NCBI GenBank assembly: GCA_900708905.1
Contig: CAADRB010000008.1
Span: 2,712,670-2,776,669, forward strand
Length of the DNA: 64,000 nt
Direction: 5' to 3'
Source of the DNA: Hymenolepis diminuta
Taxonomy: Eukaryota; Platyhelminthes; Cestoda; Cyclophyllidea; Hymenolepididae
Shown: piece after piece, positions 34,244 through 46,200 of the stretch
Layout of the letters: each line of letters opens with the position of its first letter
Numbering within the stretch: the stretch's first letter is position 1
The notes under the pieces: generated by a model
What the model was told of the DNA's origin: nothing
Seen by the model: the letters and a program-made list of their open reading frames with translations, nothing else
The model's database searches: none
Translations under genes and position numbers: made by a program

Positions 34244-36466
34244 TTGAAAAAAATATATTAAGATATTTTACAGCATATCAGCAGCTTCGAGAAACTCTAT
34301 TGGTTTAGTCGTAAATACGACCAACCGCCTGTGCCTTAAGTGAAGATAAATTAATGTCATATAAAAAATAACCAAATCAAATCAACCTTGGTATGTTTTA
34401 AATTATTTCACGCAATGATTGGATTTGCTTATTTTAAATACGTCTTTAAAGATAATAAAGAAAATGATAATAATTTTCTCCATGATATTTTATCATGGCA
34501 TTTTAAATATTTATCGTATAATGGAGGGAATACTCTGTTTTATACGAAAATTTAAGATTCGGTGTATTTTTCGACGTTCATTTTCGAGTTTAACTTGCTA
34601 GTTATAATTTTCAATAGAAAATTTCTATTCAGTCGAAATATTTTAAAGTCAGAAATTTATTTCCCGTATGTAGTGATCCCCAAGCATTCGTTAATCTGTG
34701 TCGGATTAAACTTTTTCTCAGTAATTTAAACAGCGTTAAAGTCGAGTTGTGCAAACCCTTATAATTATAACACTAGTTACAAAGGTAAACCAACAGCCAA
34801 TAGCCAATTCTGGAGATCATTTAATGTTTGAAAAGCTTTTAATATAGTAATTATTTTGCTATTAGATATCTTGGTATGACGGCGTTAACTGGGGTGATAG
34901 TTATTTTCTAGTTCTCACCACATCACACTGTCGATATAGTAACATCTATTTATCAAAGGAGATCAATTTATCCAACTACTCTTCTACTGTTACATTATTT
35001 ACTACTTCAACATTCTCAAATTCCTCATGATTTTACTGTTCCTACCGTATTCTACTTCTATGATTTCTACTATATATTTTACTACTACTGTTGCCACTTC
35101 CGGTTAAATTTTGTTTGCTGCATTACGGGCTTCCAGATGGCACAACATTTCTAGCAGCCAAAGAAGCCACGGTAATGACGAGAAAATTGTCTGCTAACTG
35201 AAAGATTTTATACTCGGAAAGATTGCTCCTGGATTAAAAATAAACCGGGTTTAAAAATATTCCTAAGAATTAATGTGCTAAGGCCTCTGTATAAACAATA
35301 TTTTAAAAATATGAAATGATTGTGCTTGAGACTTTCAAATTCTGAAAATAATTGTCTCATCAAAGAAACCGAATACTGATCGCTATAAAAACTATGGAAG
35401 AAAAATCTGCTATTTCAGAAAAGTAGAATGAAACAATTTTCTTCTTGTCGGCAGTAAAACAAATGAATAAGAATTTAACCCAAGGAAGATGAAAAAGAAT
35501 GATATTCGGCAGAAGAAGAAATCTTATAATAACCGAGGATATTGAAATTTCATTACTATTATTCTTGCCTACAATGATACAAAAGTATTATATGATTTTT
35601 TTAATTGTGGGAAGCAGCTGACATTGAATGACAGAGATTCCAACAATAATGAATTGGGGCGATCAAAAAGATACAGTGAGCAACGTCAGGGTGCCAAAAA
35701 GTCTTACTTCATTTCATATTTGAGTGTGGGTTGTACAATATTTACTAAACGGGCAGTTAATGTTACAAAACTCAAGTATCACAATCAATTCCTAGAAGAC
35801 AGCAAATGCTTGTCTGTGATATTCATTGCTTATCGATCGATATATTTTTAATCAGGAAAGATCGGTCTTGTCGCTTTAATACAACGGTCGGGACTGTACA
35901 TGACCTTACATAATATTTCGCAGTCTGCAGTTCTAAAAAAGCAGGTGAATTAATCAGTTCATTAAAGTTGAGACTTCTTCTTCCCTTACACACGTACATA
36001 GTTTGTGGACGGCTCAAAACTCTGACCTCAGATTTGCAACTATCTGTTATGTTTAAGGTGTCAATATAGCTCTGTATGCTAATATGAAAAATACCAATTA
36101 GATTAGAGTCTATAAAAGAGCATGCATAACTTTCTGACTCAATTACCTTCCATTGGTGACGCAACTGCTAAATTCAGACACCTTCATTGTCGACGTTGGC
36201 CAAAACCCGGCTTTGCCCCACTTGCTAAAGTTTTTATTAATCTGGATGGGAGTTTGCTCCTTCCGACACGTCGGAATTCAAATAACGTAGTATGCCCAAA
36301 ATCATCTTCTTGTGGATCTTTGTCCATAGTTCCTTATGTATTACAATAATAATCGTGTTTATGATCTTCTTTATTTTGTCATGGCAACTTAAAAACAGCT
36401 ATTTCAGAATAAATCATGAGTTAGTATTTGAATAAGGGGAGCAGCAAAACGGGAAGGGATTACGTA
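34244..36466. other. Intergenic DNA upstream of WDR48
   Basis: AT-rich, no supported gene. Around 34975-35105 there is an imperfect run of TACT/TTCTAC words. Around 35590-35850 lies a copy of the inverted-repeat family (listed separately). The 75-codon frame at 36122-36349 has an ATG and is somewhat richer in GC but shows no recognisable domain or splice partner. Confidence 0.5.
35590..35850 (+). repeat. Copy of the 29.1-kb inverted-repeat family
   Basis: Shares with 29100-29360, in the same orientation, TTTTTAATT-TGG-A, CTGACATTGAA, GAGCAACGTCA-GGT, TTGAGT-GGGTTGTACAATAT, TTACTAAA-GGCAGTT and a final GCTTGTCT-TGAT. The stretch GGGTTGTACAATATTTACTA is identical in both. No inverted partner was found nearby. 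Confidence 0.6.
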
Positions 36467-37020
36467 ATGAAGCCAGGACATAAAGATGATTACTTTAGTT
36501 GAATTCTGGAAGCATTAAGTTTGAAGCATTAATCACAACGCAGTTCTAAAATTTTTATTTAGGTCATTACTAATTCCTGAATCCTAACTTATCTCGTCCT
36601 CACGGTGGCGCTTAATCCTGCACTGACCTCAAGTTCCCGTGTAGAACCATAGTGTGCCCTCAAACTGTTTATTTTAGTTAGCAGGATAAGCTAACTTAGT
36701 GGACCTCGAATGAAAATTGCTTAACCCTGCGGCGATCTCCATTCCCTACAGCTATGTCCGAAAACATTTCCATCTGCTCATTCTACTTCTACCCTTTTAT
36801 TTTGAAATCATATAAAACTCCTTTTACACTAACACAGTGGAACCAAACAGCTCCTACACTTCCTCTTCTCTCCCTCCCTCCATCACTCACTATCTTACTC
36901 TCTCAAATCTTCATCGTGGTTTACTCAATAAAACTTTGGTCCATGCAACTGTTGTGTTCTACTTTTAGAACTGTTGGTTGTTGTTTTTAAGTGTCAGGTC
37001 TAGTGACGACCCCTACAACT
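36467..37020 (+). mobile_element. LTR-like repeat (possible solo LTR)
   Basis: The left part, 36467-36700, matches 63778-64000: ATGAAGCCAGGACATAA against ATGAAGTCAGGACATAA, and TTATCTCGTCCTCACGGTGG against TTATCTCGACCTCACAGTGG. The rest reads like a promoter-to-poly(A) unit: TATAAAA at 36811-36817, a pyrimidine-rich tract (about 36850-36900), AATAAA at 36927-36932, then a GT-rich stretch and AGTGACGACCCCTACAACTT. That order of signals is typical of a retrotransposon LTR. No internal retrotransposon genes flank it, and the ends and target duplication were not resolved. Confidence 0.45.
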
Positions 37021-40000
37021 TACCCATTTTTCTATCAGAAATGTAAGAATATTTCAATATTTAAAATTGCATTATTTCACAGTCTACAAGCCGAAATCTC
37101 AGCCAGATTGTTGTCATTGCAAACACTTAATACACTTAATGTGGAATAACGTAATTCATATTAGTTCAAATAAACAATTTAAGGGGTAAGCATTGGTTTC
37201 AGTCATAGTAGGAAGAAAATATAAAATAAATTTTAACATTGTCAGGGAAAAATATTTAATGATTTTAAACAGTTATACGTCCTCCTGACAGGTACGCAGC
37301 TCAAGTTGTTTCTACGATACTCACAATTCGTTGTCTAATTTACTTAATTAGTTAAAATGAAAAGTCATAAATTAATTAAAACATTTTTCATTTACAAGAC
37401 CGAATATGAGAAATCTGAATGAAAGCATTAATAAATTTTAATTTCCGGTTATTTTTCTACCGATTTTTTGGAAATACAATTTTTGAAAGAAGAAATTAAA
37501 AAATAAAAGTATAATTTTGAAATATTTATGTATCTCGATAATGACCAACAAATTAGTGAAGATGGTTTTTGTATTTTCGCGAAATCAATAAGTAAATAAA
37601 ACCTATCCTTTATTTAATTTGTGCAAAATATTCTTTGATAAATGATTTTCTGTATAAATGGCACAAATACTTTGATTATTTTTTTGTCATAAGAATTAAT
37701 TATAGAGTTTCTAAATTGATGAAAATCTTGATCAGCTTGTAATAATGATTTTATAAAATGTACTGTGAAGATTCCATGTTTTAAATCGAAAATTTTCAAT
37801 TTTAACACCTATTTTTAAACTCCAAATATCTAGAGATAAAGTTCAAATAAACGCCCTTCAAATATTGGACATATATGATGATAAAGATGCTCTGTGAATG
37901 CATTTAAGAAGTATTAACGCACGTAATTTTCTGATGCAACTTCCTAGTAAGGAAGAAATAGAAAAGGTCAATAGCAAGTAGGATTGCATATCCGCTTTCC
38001 AACCCCTTGCCGGCTACAAAAGGTAAAAGTGCAAAGCCATGCGCTATGCAGTGCCTCTATCTTTTATGCTATTTCAACGCAATGTTACCAAATCTGATTA
38101 AATATAGGTGAGCTTACTAGAATCCACTCATTTTAACAGAAATAATGTATTTGACCACAGAGTGCTTTATTAATGTTGCATGTGTCCTTTTAAGCGAACA
38201 AAATATGCCGTTACAAATATAATTTTTTATGAGATATCGTTTATTCTTTAGTTTTCATTTTCTAATAAAGGACTTCTGCAACCGCGTTTGCCCATTTATA
38301 ATTTGTAGTTGAATGTCATCCTAACTTGTGAATTAATTTAGTCAAGAAAAAGTTGAATTTTATCGGCAAGAAGGGAATACTAAAGTCATCGCTTCAGAAT
38401 AGCTTTAATACGTGGGCTTTAGTAGTTGTAAATACTTAACGATTACTCATAGTTTCTATCTTTATTTGGTACTTTTTATTTCGTACTTTAGCTGAGTATT
38501 CATTTGAAGACAGTAAGTGTTATGTATATATATATATATATATATATATTTAACAGAATGGGTTACCGAAATACCAATTAACTCTGGTAACTTATTCTTA
38601 TCTATGCAAAAGCACTTGACAATTTTTAAGTAGGAAGAGCTCATTTATAAATCTATTTCAAGGGCAAAGAAGTTCGAACGAAAGAAGAAAAAGTAATTGC
38701 AGGGTTCCTAATAGCTCCACTTCATCTGAAATCCTGTCGTGTCATATTTTTGGCTACGAATCATTGTACTGTGGCTTTTGAATTCAGTATAATTATGGTT
38801 ATTCAGATTATCTAATACCGTATTTTAAATAATTTCAAAATGTATTTATTTCTCTCATGGGAAAAAAGTGGAGTATTTATTGTGGAAAGTGTCCGATTAC
38901 TTAAAGCATTAATCAAGTCAATAAAAAATTCCAGGGGAATGTCGGGAATTTAATTTCGAATTCATTATTATTTTTCTAATGTGTTTCGCCACTTCATTTT
39001 TGTTTGGTGTTAATTCTGCTACTGTGTTGCATACAGAATGATATTCGTGACGTTTGGAACTTACCGATTACTCGATTGATTGACTTGACCATGGAGGAAT
39101 ATTTTTAAACAGCAATGGTAGTTGAGATGTAAAAACTACAAGATTTAGGTTAATATAGAGGAAAAGTAAAAACGGAATACTCCCTTCATGTGCTTCTCAA
39201 TTCCTTTTCACAATGAACTCATAAAAATAACTTCACTGAAAGACTCTCATTTTTCTAATAAATACTTCGAATAAAAAGGGAAAGAAAAGCTGTGGCGATT
39301 TTATTCAGCTGTAGAAATTACTCTTTATAAAGGTAACAATTTTGGTGAAATTTATTGTAACTCATAATGACGCTAGCACGCCAAGAGGCTATAATCATGT
39401 TATGAGTTGTATGGAAAAACAGAGAAGGAACAAGTGGCTCTGTAAAGCTATGAAATTATATTTGTCATCCATGGAATTATATTTAGAATCCACTGCTAAT
39501 TAGATTTTGAGTTAAATATGGCAGTTATAAATAGCCAACTAATAATCGTGGACATTACTAAGCAGCGGTTTTTTGTCAATTGTAAGACTTTGCCTTTAAG
39601 TGGGACGGGCACTTGACTCCCCATTATGATAAACAAAGTACGTATGCTGCCTTAACAGAGAACAAATATTTTGCATTCTTAATAAATGTTAGGCTTTGAA
39701 ATACACAAATTAAATCAGTATATTTTAATTTCTTGGAAAAATTAGACATTTTATTTGTATACTTTTGCCCTTATATTTATTTAATGAAAAGTTTTAACCA
39801 TTTTCATTGAACAGGTTTAACAGATCTGCTTAACTCAACGATAGGTAAAATATTAATTCGTTTGACACCAACTAAAAATATTTTGAAATTTAAAAATAAA
39901 TTGACACTGTAGAGTAAAATTACGAAATTTAAAGAATTTTTATTCCGAAAATTTATCATTCACACCGACAGTACTTTCTACTGTCGTACGTGAGTCATAC

Positions 40001-40559
40001 GACCTTAACGAATTGTATGGTGAGCACAGATAAGTCTTTCTTAATTGCCATTTACTAATTTAAAAATATTTGCCGATACCACAAAGATATTTTGGTGTTC
40101 ATTTTTCATTAAGACACTTTTTCAATTTTAACAGTAAAGCAGTAAAATATCTTGAGCTTGGACATACATTTTTTCGGGTAAATGGTAACTGTGTATTCTT
40201 ATATCACTTGATCATTATTATAAAATTACTTTCCCTATGAGACTCATTTTGGAAATCCTATCCTTATTTTTTTGCATTTTTCTTCTGCACTATCTGTAGA
40301 AATTGCCGCTATTGATTATTTAGAATGTTGGGATCAGCAAGTGTGGCAAAGCATATGGTCAGTTTCATTTTTTGCTTGGTGTTCACATCATAGTATTTCA
40401 GCTGATTGATCAACGAATATTATGGGCAAAAGCAAGGCAGATAATATTTAAACTATAAAATATCAAAATAACATTCACATCAACGCCTTTGGTCCAGTTT
40501 AAGGGAGGCTGTCGTTGTATTCTCCCACCCCACCCTGCCATATAGTTTGTTGAATAGTA
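37021..40559. other. Intergenic DNA without a supported gene
   Basis: Strongly AT-rich. I see no coding signal and no repeat beyond a TA microsatellite at 38525-38550. Confidence 0.55.
38525..38550. repeat. TA dinucleotide microsatellite
   Basis: Uninterrupted TA run of about 26 bases, likely variable in length between individuals. Confidence 0.9.
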
Positions 40560-40950
40560 CATTTTTCCCTGTCTTATCAGGAATGTACAAGTCTCTGTGT
40601 GCCGCCTATTTAATGTTTTGGCAACATTTAGACTGAGACACTATTTCACCATGCTGTACGACGAGTGGTCTAAATAGATCTTTATTAAAGTTATATCATA
40701 AAGACAAGTCCGTATGAAAGGGCATAAAGTATAAAAGATGTATGAAAGGTAAGAAAAAGAACCAAGTAGCATAAAGATCATAAGTAGTGAGAGCGGGCGG
40801 CCATTTGCCTCATGTCCGCCTAACTTCAACAGGAGCGATAGCGACCGTTGACCATATAGTCTGATCGAGCCAGTAGCCACACTGAGCTCCCGATTCTGAG
40901 TGTTCTAATTTGGTTCAACAAGATTGCGGCTTGTTTCTAGCACATCTGTG
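40560..40950 (-). mobile_element. Second LTR-like segment, minus strand
   Basis: Read on the minus strand it begins near 40833 with TGTTGAAGTTAGGCGGACAT, has a GC-rich block (GCAAATGGCCGCCCGCTCTC), then a pyrimidine-rich tract and AATAAA at 40686-40681, followed by CACTCGTCGTACAGCATGG and a final part ending near CTTGTACA at 40584. TG at the start, CA at the end and one internal AATAAA resemble a solo LTR of about 250 bp. It is unlike the 36.5-kb segment. I saw no convincing target duplication and no second copy in this window. Confidence 0.35.
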
Positions 40951-41967
40951 ACATATATAACATAACAGCTAATCATAACGCAAAGACATAAACGATTGGA
41001 AATGATTTAAGTCACATGTTTGTTCATAAACCTGATCGTTTTATCAACAAATTGGAGAAGTCAATATTGTCCGAACTGTTCTAGTGACATGAACGACTTG
41101 ACTTATTATTTCTTTGTAATCCATATTCTATCCGTGTGATACTTAGATGTGTTTTCTTAAGGTCGTTACTGATGAAACAAAAGGCTTGAAGAAAGAGTAC
41201 CTGAAAATATAGGAAATTCATTTCTTGAGACATCATTAGTGGCACTCATGTGACTGACTCTAATCCCCCGTGCGACATTGCCGACAGTAAATTCCAGTGA
41301 GTTAGGCTTAGAGTTATTTTTTTGCATGACTAATGACCTTCCAAAAGGCTAACAGGATATCACAGTCTTCCCTAAATAACAAGAATAAGAGTTGATTTGA
41401 GCAAATGCGTATTGAGCAAATGTGATGGAAAGAGGAAGTAGACATTGGGAATTGAAAGGAGTGGGATAGAGAGCGTTGTGATAATAAAATGTACTTACCA
41501 AGGCACTGCAAGTAGTCCGAGTAGATTAGGAGTCTGTTTGAGAAAGGGTACACTATGTGATGGAATACAGGTATCTGAACGTTAATATCCTGTGAGAGTA
41601 TATCGGAAGTCCATCACAGCTCGTGTGTTGCTTGCAGCTTATTTGTGCTCTTCGATAGTCATCACGGAATTTGAACGCTAGTTAGCTCTTCCGTGTTGAA
41701 TATTTATAAAAGATAGAATGTTATCGAGTAGTTTAGTAATTCGGTCATTGTGATTGGTTGATGAGATTATGAACATAGGTTCATCATGTATGTACAAGGG
41801 GTCTACATGTATGCCATTTATTGTACGATAAGGAAGTTAACAGATTTCGCATTATCTGTTTTTCGATAGACAAAAAATCATCATATCACAATCAGGATAT
41901 GCAAAGATATGAATTAGTATGTGCGGACTACAAACATAAGTTTCAAATTTGAATCTCTGAAGCATTA
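40951..41967. other. Intergenic DNA without a supported gene
   Basis: About 1 kb. Part of it (41395-41570) is purine-rich on the plus strand, as are 44990-45180, 46930-47210 and 62560-62790. No open frame with recognisable content. Confidence 0.45.
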
Positions 41968-42029
41968 ACACATGAGCTGAAAAGTCCCCGGCCTAACAAA
42001 AACACAGTGTTTTTGGTTCAAAATTACCT

Positions 42030-43036
42030 TTATTCATCAACGTAATCTCCATCAAGAGCAACGCAACCATTCCAGCCCCGCTCTAACATTTCAATACCAC
42101 TTTTGTAGAACGATTTATCTTTTGCCTCAAAATAGGCCTCAGTTTCACCGATCACCTCTTCATTCGTGCCAAATTTCTTGCCGGCGAGCATTTTTCAGGT
42201 CTGCGAACAGCCAGTACTCGCTGGGAGCCAAATCTGGCGAATACGGTGGATGTGGGAGCAATTCGAAGTTCAATTCATGCAGTTTGCCATTGTTTTGATT
42301 GACTTGTGACACGGTGCGTTGTCTTGATGAAATAAAATTTTTCTTTGCCATATGCGGTCGTTTCTTTGCAATTTCGGCCTTCAAACGCTCCAATAACACT
42401 ATATAATATTTACTGTTAATGGTATTTCCTTTCTCAAGATAGTCGATAAATATTACACCACGCACNNNNNNNNNNNNNNNNNNNNNNNNNNNNNNNNNNN
42501 NNNNNNNNNNNNNNNNNNNNNNNNNNNNNNNNNNNNNNNNNNNNNNNNNNNNNNNNNNNNNNNNNNNNNNNNNNNNNNNNNNNNNNNNNNNNNNNNNNNN
42601 NNNNNNNNNNNNNNNNNNNNNNNNNNNNNNNNNNNNNNNNNNNNNNNNNNNNNNNNNNNNNNNNNNNNNNNNNNNNNNNNNNNNNNNNNNNNNNNNNNNN
42701 NNNNNNNNNNNNNNNNNNNNNNNNNNNNNNNNNNNNNNNNNNNNNNNNNNNNNNNNNNNNNNNNNNNNNNNNNNNNNNNNNNNNNNNNNNNNNNNNNNNN
42801 NNNNNNNNNNNNNNNNNNNNNGTTTTCTGGTGTTACCGCCTCATTTGGACGTCCACTGAGTTCTGCATCATCGGTATCTCTACGACCACGTTTGAAGTCA
42901 GAAAACCAACGTTTTATTGTTGTTTCTGATGGAGCGGAGTCCCCATAACACTTTTCAAGCCATTGCTTCGCTTGGACGGTATTTTTTCCCATCAGAAGCA
43001 GTGTAAAATTAAAACACGAAATTGTTTGTGATCCAT
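42030..43036 (-). pseudogene. mariner transposase with frameshifts
   Basis: The minus-strand frame starts at the ATG at 43036 (MDHKQFRVLILHCF), then hits a stop because one base is missing near 42995. The main frame resumes as GKNTVQAKQWLEKCYG with the helix-turn-helix part SETTIKRWFSDFKRG. After the gap, IFIDYLEKGNTINSKYY and the catalytic-end motif HPPYSPDLAPSEYWLFADLK identify a DD34D mariner transposase. A second indel in an A run near 42190 shifts the frame again, so the normal C-terminal end (to the stop at 42030-42032) is read only in another frame. Two independent frameshifts mean this copy is not functional unless they are sequencing errors in homopolymers. Family knowledge: cut-and-paste DDD transposase. 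Confidence 0.9.
42466..42821. other. Assembly gap (356 N) inside the mariner transposase
   Basis: Unknown bases hiding the central part of the transposase, including the first catalytic Asp. Confidence 0.97.
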
Positions 43037-43216
43037 TGTTTTGAAAATAACAAAAGTAGCGTCACTCTTAGCGCAATAACTGACAAACTAATGAATAGAA
43101 TATCATGAAATTTTAACAGCTGTCTTTTGAAGGTTAGTATTAACTGAAAAAAGGTGACTGCAATAAAACTAGCGCCATCTATGTGTTAGACCCGGGACTT
43201 TTCAGCCCATGTGTTA

Positions 43217-46200
43217 AATGGTTTAGATTTCTTGCAAAAGAAATAATATTGGTTATTTTTCATTGTTATTTAAATAAATTACATAGAAATCTTGGGAAGG
43301 TAATGCTATTTCCTATATTCTTAGGCCGCACATGTTTGCTGCATGAATTTCTTCCGTTCATAGCATTGAACGAAGTAGTAAGACATCTGATGAGAGATAT
43401 CAATGTTGTACTGGGAAAAAATTACTTAACTTAATTATATTAAGAATTAGAAATTTATTCCATATTGCTGCTATTTGATAGAAAAAATGAAATTTGTTAT
43501 TTCGCGTTCAGGCGTTGCAGGCTGCCGTATCGATCGAACCATCTTTTTCCAAACTCGCGAACGCGCGGTTTAAAGTGCATGGCAAAACTGAAGAATTAGG
43601 TGAAGACTTATGTCATCTAAAAAGGGAAAAGCCACCGAGTGTGCTAAAGAGCGTAAAGTTTGGCGATTGATTGCCAGTAAATTGTTACTATAAGTAAACA
43701 CAATTGAAATTCTGAATTTGCGTCCATTTCCCTTTCTGTTATTTACACTTTGCGGCGTCCTTTAAGATTTCGAGAAGAAATTTGGCTCACTGCAATGGAT
43801 CTATAATGGAAAATCGAAAATTATTCACTCAGCATTGTTAAGCAAGAACATCCACTCAGATAAGAAAAATAAAACCAGAATAATGGAGAATGATGGGGTA
43901 TCTGGGCAAATGCCAAATGGTCCTGAATCCGGAATTAGAAAAACATGCTGATTCCTTAAAAACGTGTTCAGCGAATGATGAGAATGAATAATATATAACT
44001 TTCACTTAATATGGAAACAGTCGTCAAAGAATAAGTCCAGGCCGTTTTTATATTACAGAATCTGTTGCTTCTTATCAAAATCTATTGGAGGTCTTTAGTA
44101 TTCACAGTGAATTAACTAATGTATCAAACGGATTATTTATTATCCTATCACTACTGCCATAAACCAAGCTTTTAGCAAGTCTCTCTTTTAAAGTGAATGG
44201 AGCAAAACTGGAGGAATGCGAAAAGAAATCAATGTTCTTGTACTATCGACAAAATCACTTTTCCTATGGCAAGATGATCAAAAAGGATATCCAATGCCCA
44301 ATTTTTTGGTGTCCTAAATCTTATGGAAGTGGAGGGTGATTAAAATAACACATATCAGAATGTCATCCATAAAAGATAGTTAGAAAACGCTGCAGTATTT
44401 GCTATTCGGGCTGAGTAGAGAAGAAGTAATTTTCTCTAATGTCATGGACCAAATCTCCTTACCCTATTCCAAAACTGTTTCTCCTGCGTTTTAACTATGA
44501 ATTAGCTTGTCTGACGGGTATATTGTATACAATCTTTATTGATAGACGGACACGCATAAGTGATCATAAATTCACGAATATTAAAATACTTGGCTTTAGA
44601 TTATCATTAGAAAGTGTTAAATATAAGTATGCATAAGGGGACAGAAGGGAACCTTAACAGACTTGTTGAAAATAAAACATAAGACATGTCTAATTTATTC
44701 TGAGCGGAAAATAATGAATGGAAAATTTAAGCTCCTATTCTAACAAATGAAAGACGATAACTGATACAACTCCAAGACCGATTTTAATCATTTTTAAAAA
44801 TGTTATAAAGATTTTTATTCCTTAATCTACCACTATTTGATTATATTGAAGCGTAAATATATTATTAGACTAGAACAAAATTGTCTTCAGTTGTGACTTT
44901 AGATTTCAGCTAGCACGTTTATAAAACGATAGTACCTCCAAATATTTAATTTATGCTTAAAAATGAAAAGTAATATGTGCATAAATTCACTGAATACGTG
45001 TTTTGGGTAAATAAGAGACTGAGACAGTGAATAGATGATTTATTGATAAACATCCGACCTAGTTTTCAGGTTAGCCGATGCAATGTAGGAATAGATGCTA
45101 ATAGATTAGGGAAGTGAGTGGTGGGTAAAATAAATCATGGATCAGTAAGTTTAGGAAGAAAAGTAAGCGGTGTAAATTAAATTTCCATAATCTTCTCTTG
45201 TTAAGCTATCAGTTATTAATCACATACGCCGGAGCAGGGTGAATAATAAATAAATTCCTGATTAAAAGGGAATATTTTGTGGCTTTAAATACAAATTGCA
45301 GATAAGAATTTTCCTGGATAACTCTTCGACTCATTTACGAAAAATGTTAAGTCCATCTATCTAATGATGTGTAGTAAGATGCACAGTTTTCAAGTTACGT
45401 ATTCCCTTTCCGATACCTATATTGAGCAGAGGAGTAATATTATAGAAATTTCTTCTTGAGTAATTGGATTTCGTTATCAACCTATCTTAATTATTCTACT
45501 CATTTTATGTGCAACGATGGGTATTGGACACTTGACCGTTCACTTTGCTGATGAAGACGGTAGCCGTTGCATCACTCGAAGTTTCATATAACTACTCCAG
45601 AGTTTAATAAGAGTTCTGGTGTCTTTACGACACCACTTACTTCTGTAATAATTTAGCTCAATCTCTGCACACAAGGACCTGGTTTATTAACGATAACTTG
45701 GCACGTTCTTGAACACCTCGAATACTCTTTATAAGGAATAAATTTGTGAAATTCGTTGGAATGGAACTTCTTGAGTCGCTAATTATGATTAGGCATGTAA
45801 CAGTTTAGGGGAAAAATCTATCCCTATTTATGAAAGCTGGATATATATTATTAAAATAGTACACAAATAAGCCAAATTCAAAAACATGATACTTCTGAAA
45901 TCTATTTACATCCAAAAATTAGTTTCCATTCTTTTCCAGCAACGATACTTAACTCTATTTCAACGCCCATATATTCTTCCAATCTATTCTCAGTTTACAG
46001 CGAATTTAATAACTTGATATATTTTAAGGATTCTTCGCTCTTTGGGGATGAGTCAATATGGTATATATAAAGAGACGTAAAATACTACTTCCTGCATGGA
46101 CTGAAATATGTTTTTCGCTGGACAGTTTGCGTGTGTAGTTCAGTGGAATCCGATATACACTTAAATGCAAACAACCCATTTACAACTGAGTATAAACATT

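Larger units (their letters stand above)
41968..43214 (-). mobile_element. mariner element
   Basis: Terminal inverted repeats of about 30 bp begin ACACATGAGCTGAAAAGTCC at 41968 and, on the other strand, ACACATGGGCTGAAAAGTCC at 43214. Each end abuts a TA (41966-41967 and 43215-43216), the target duplication of Tc1/mariner elements. The length of 1247 including a 356-N gap is normal for mariner (about 1.3 kb). The transposase inside is on the minus strand and carries frameshifts. The insertion lies in intergenic DNA. Confidence 0.92.

Noticed and set aside
36122..36349. 75-codon frame with ATG, somewhat GC-richer
   Set aside because: No known domain; it lies next to the LTR-like repeat and is more likely repeat-derived or chance.
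43183..43434. 83-codon frame on the plus strand
   Set aside because: It begins inside the mariner terminal repeat and runs into flanking DNA, so it is not a host gene.
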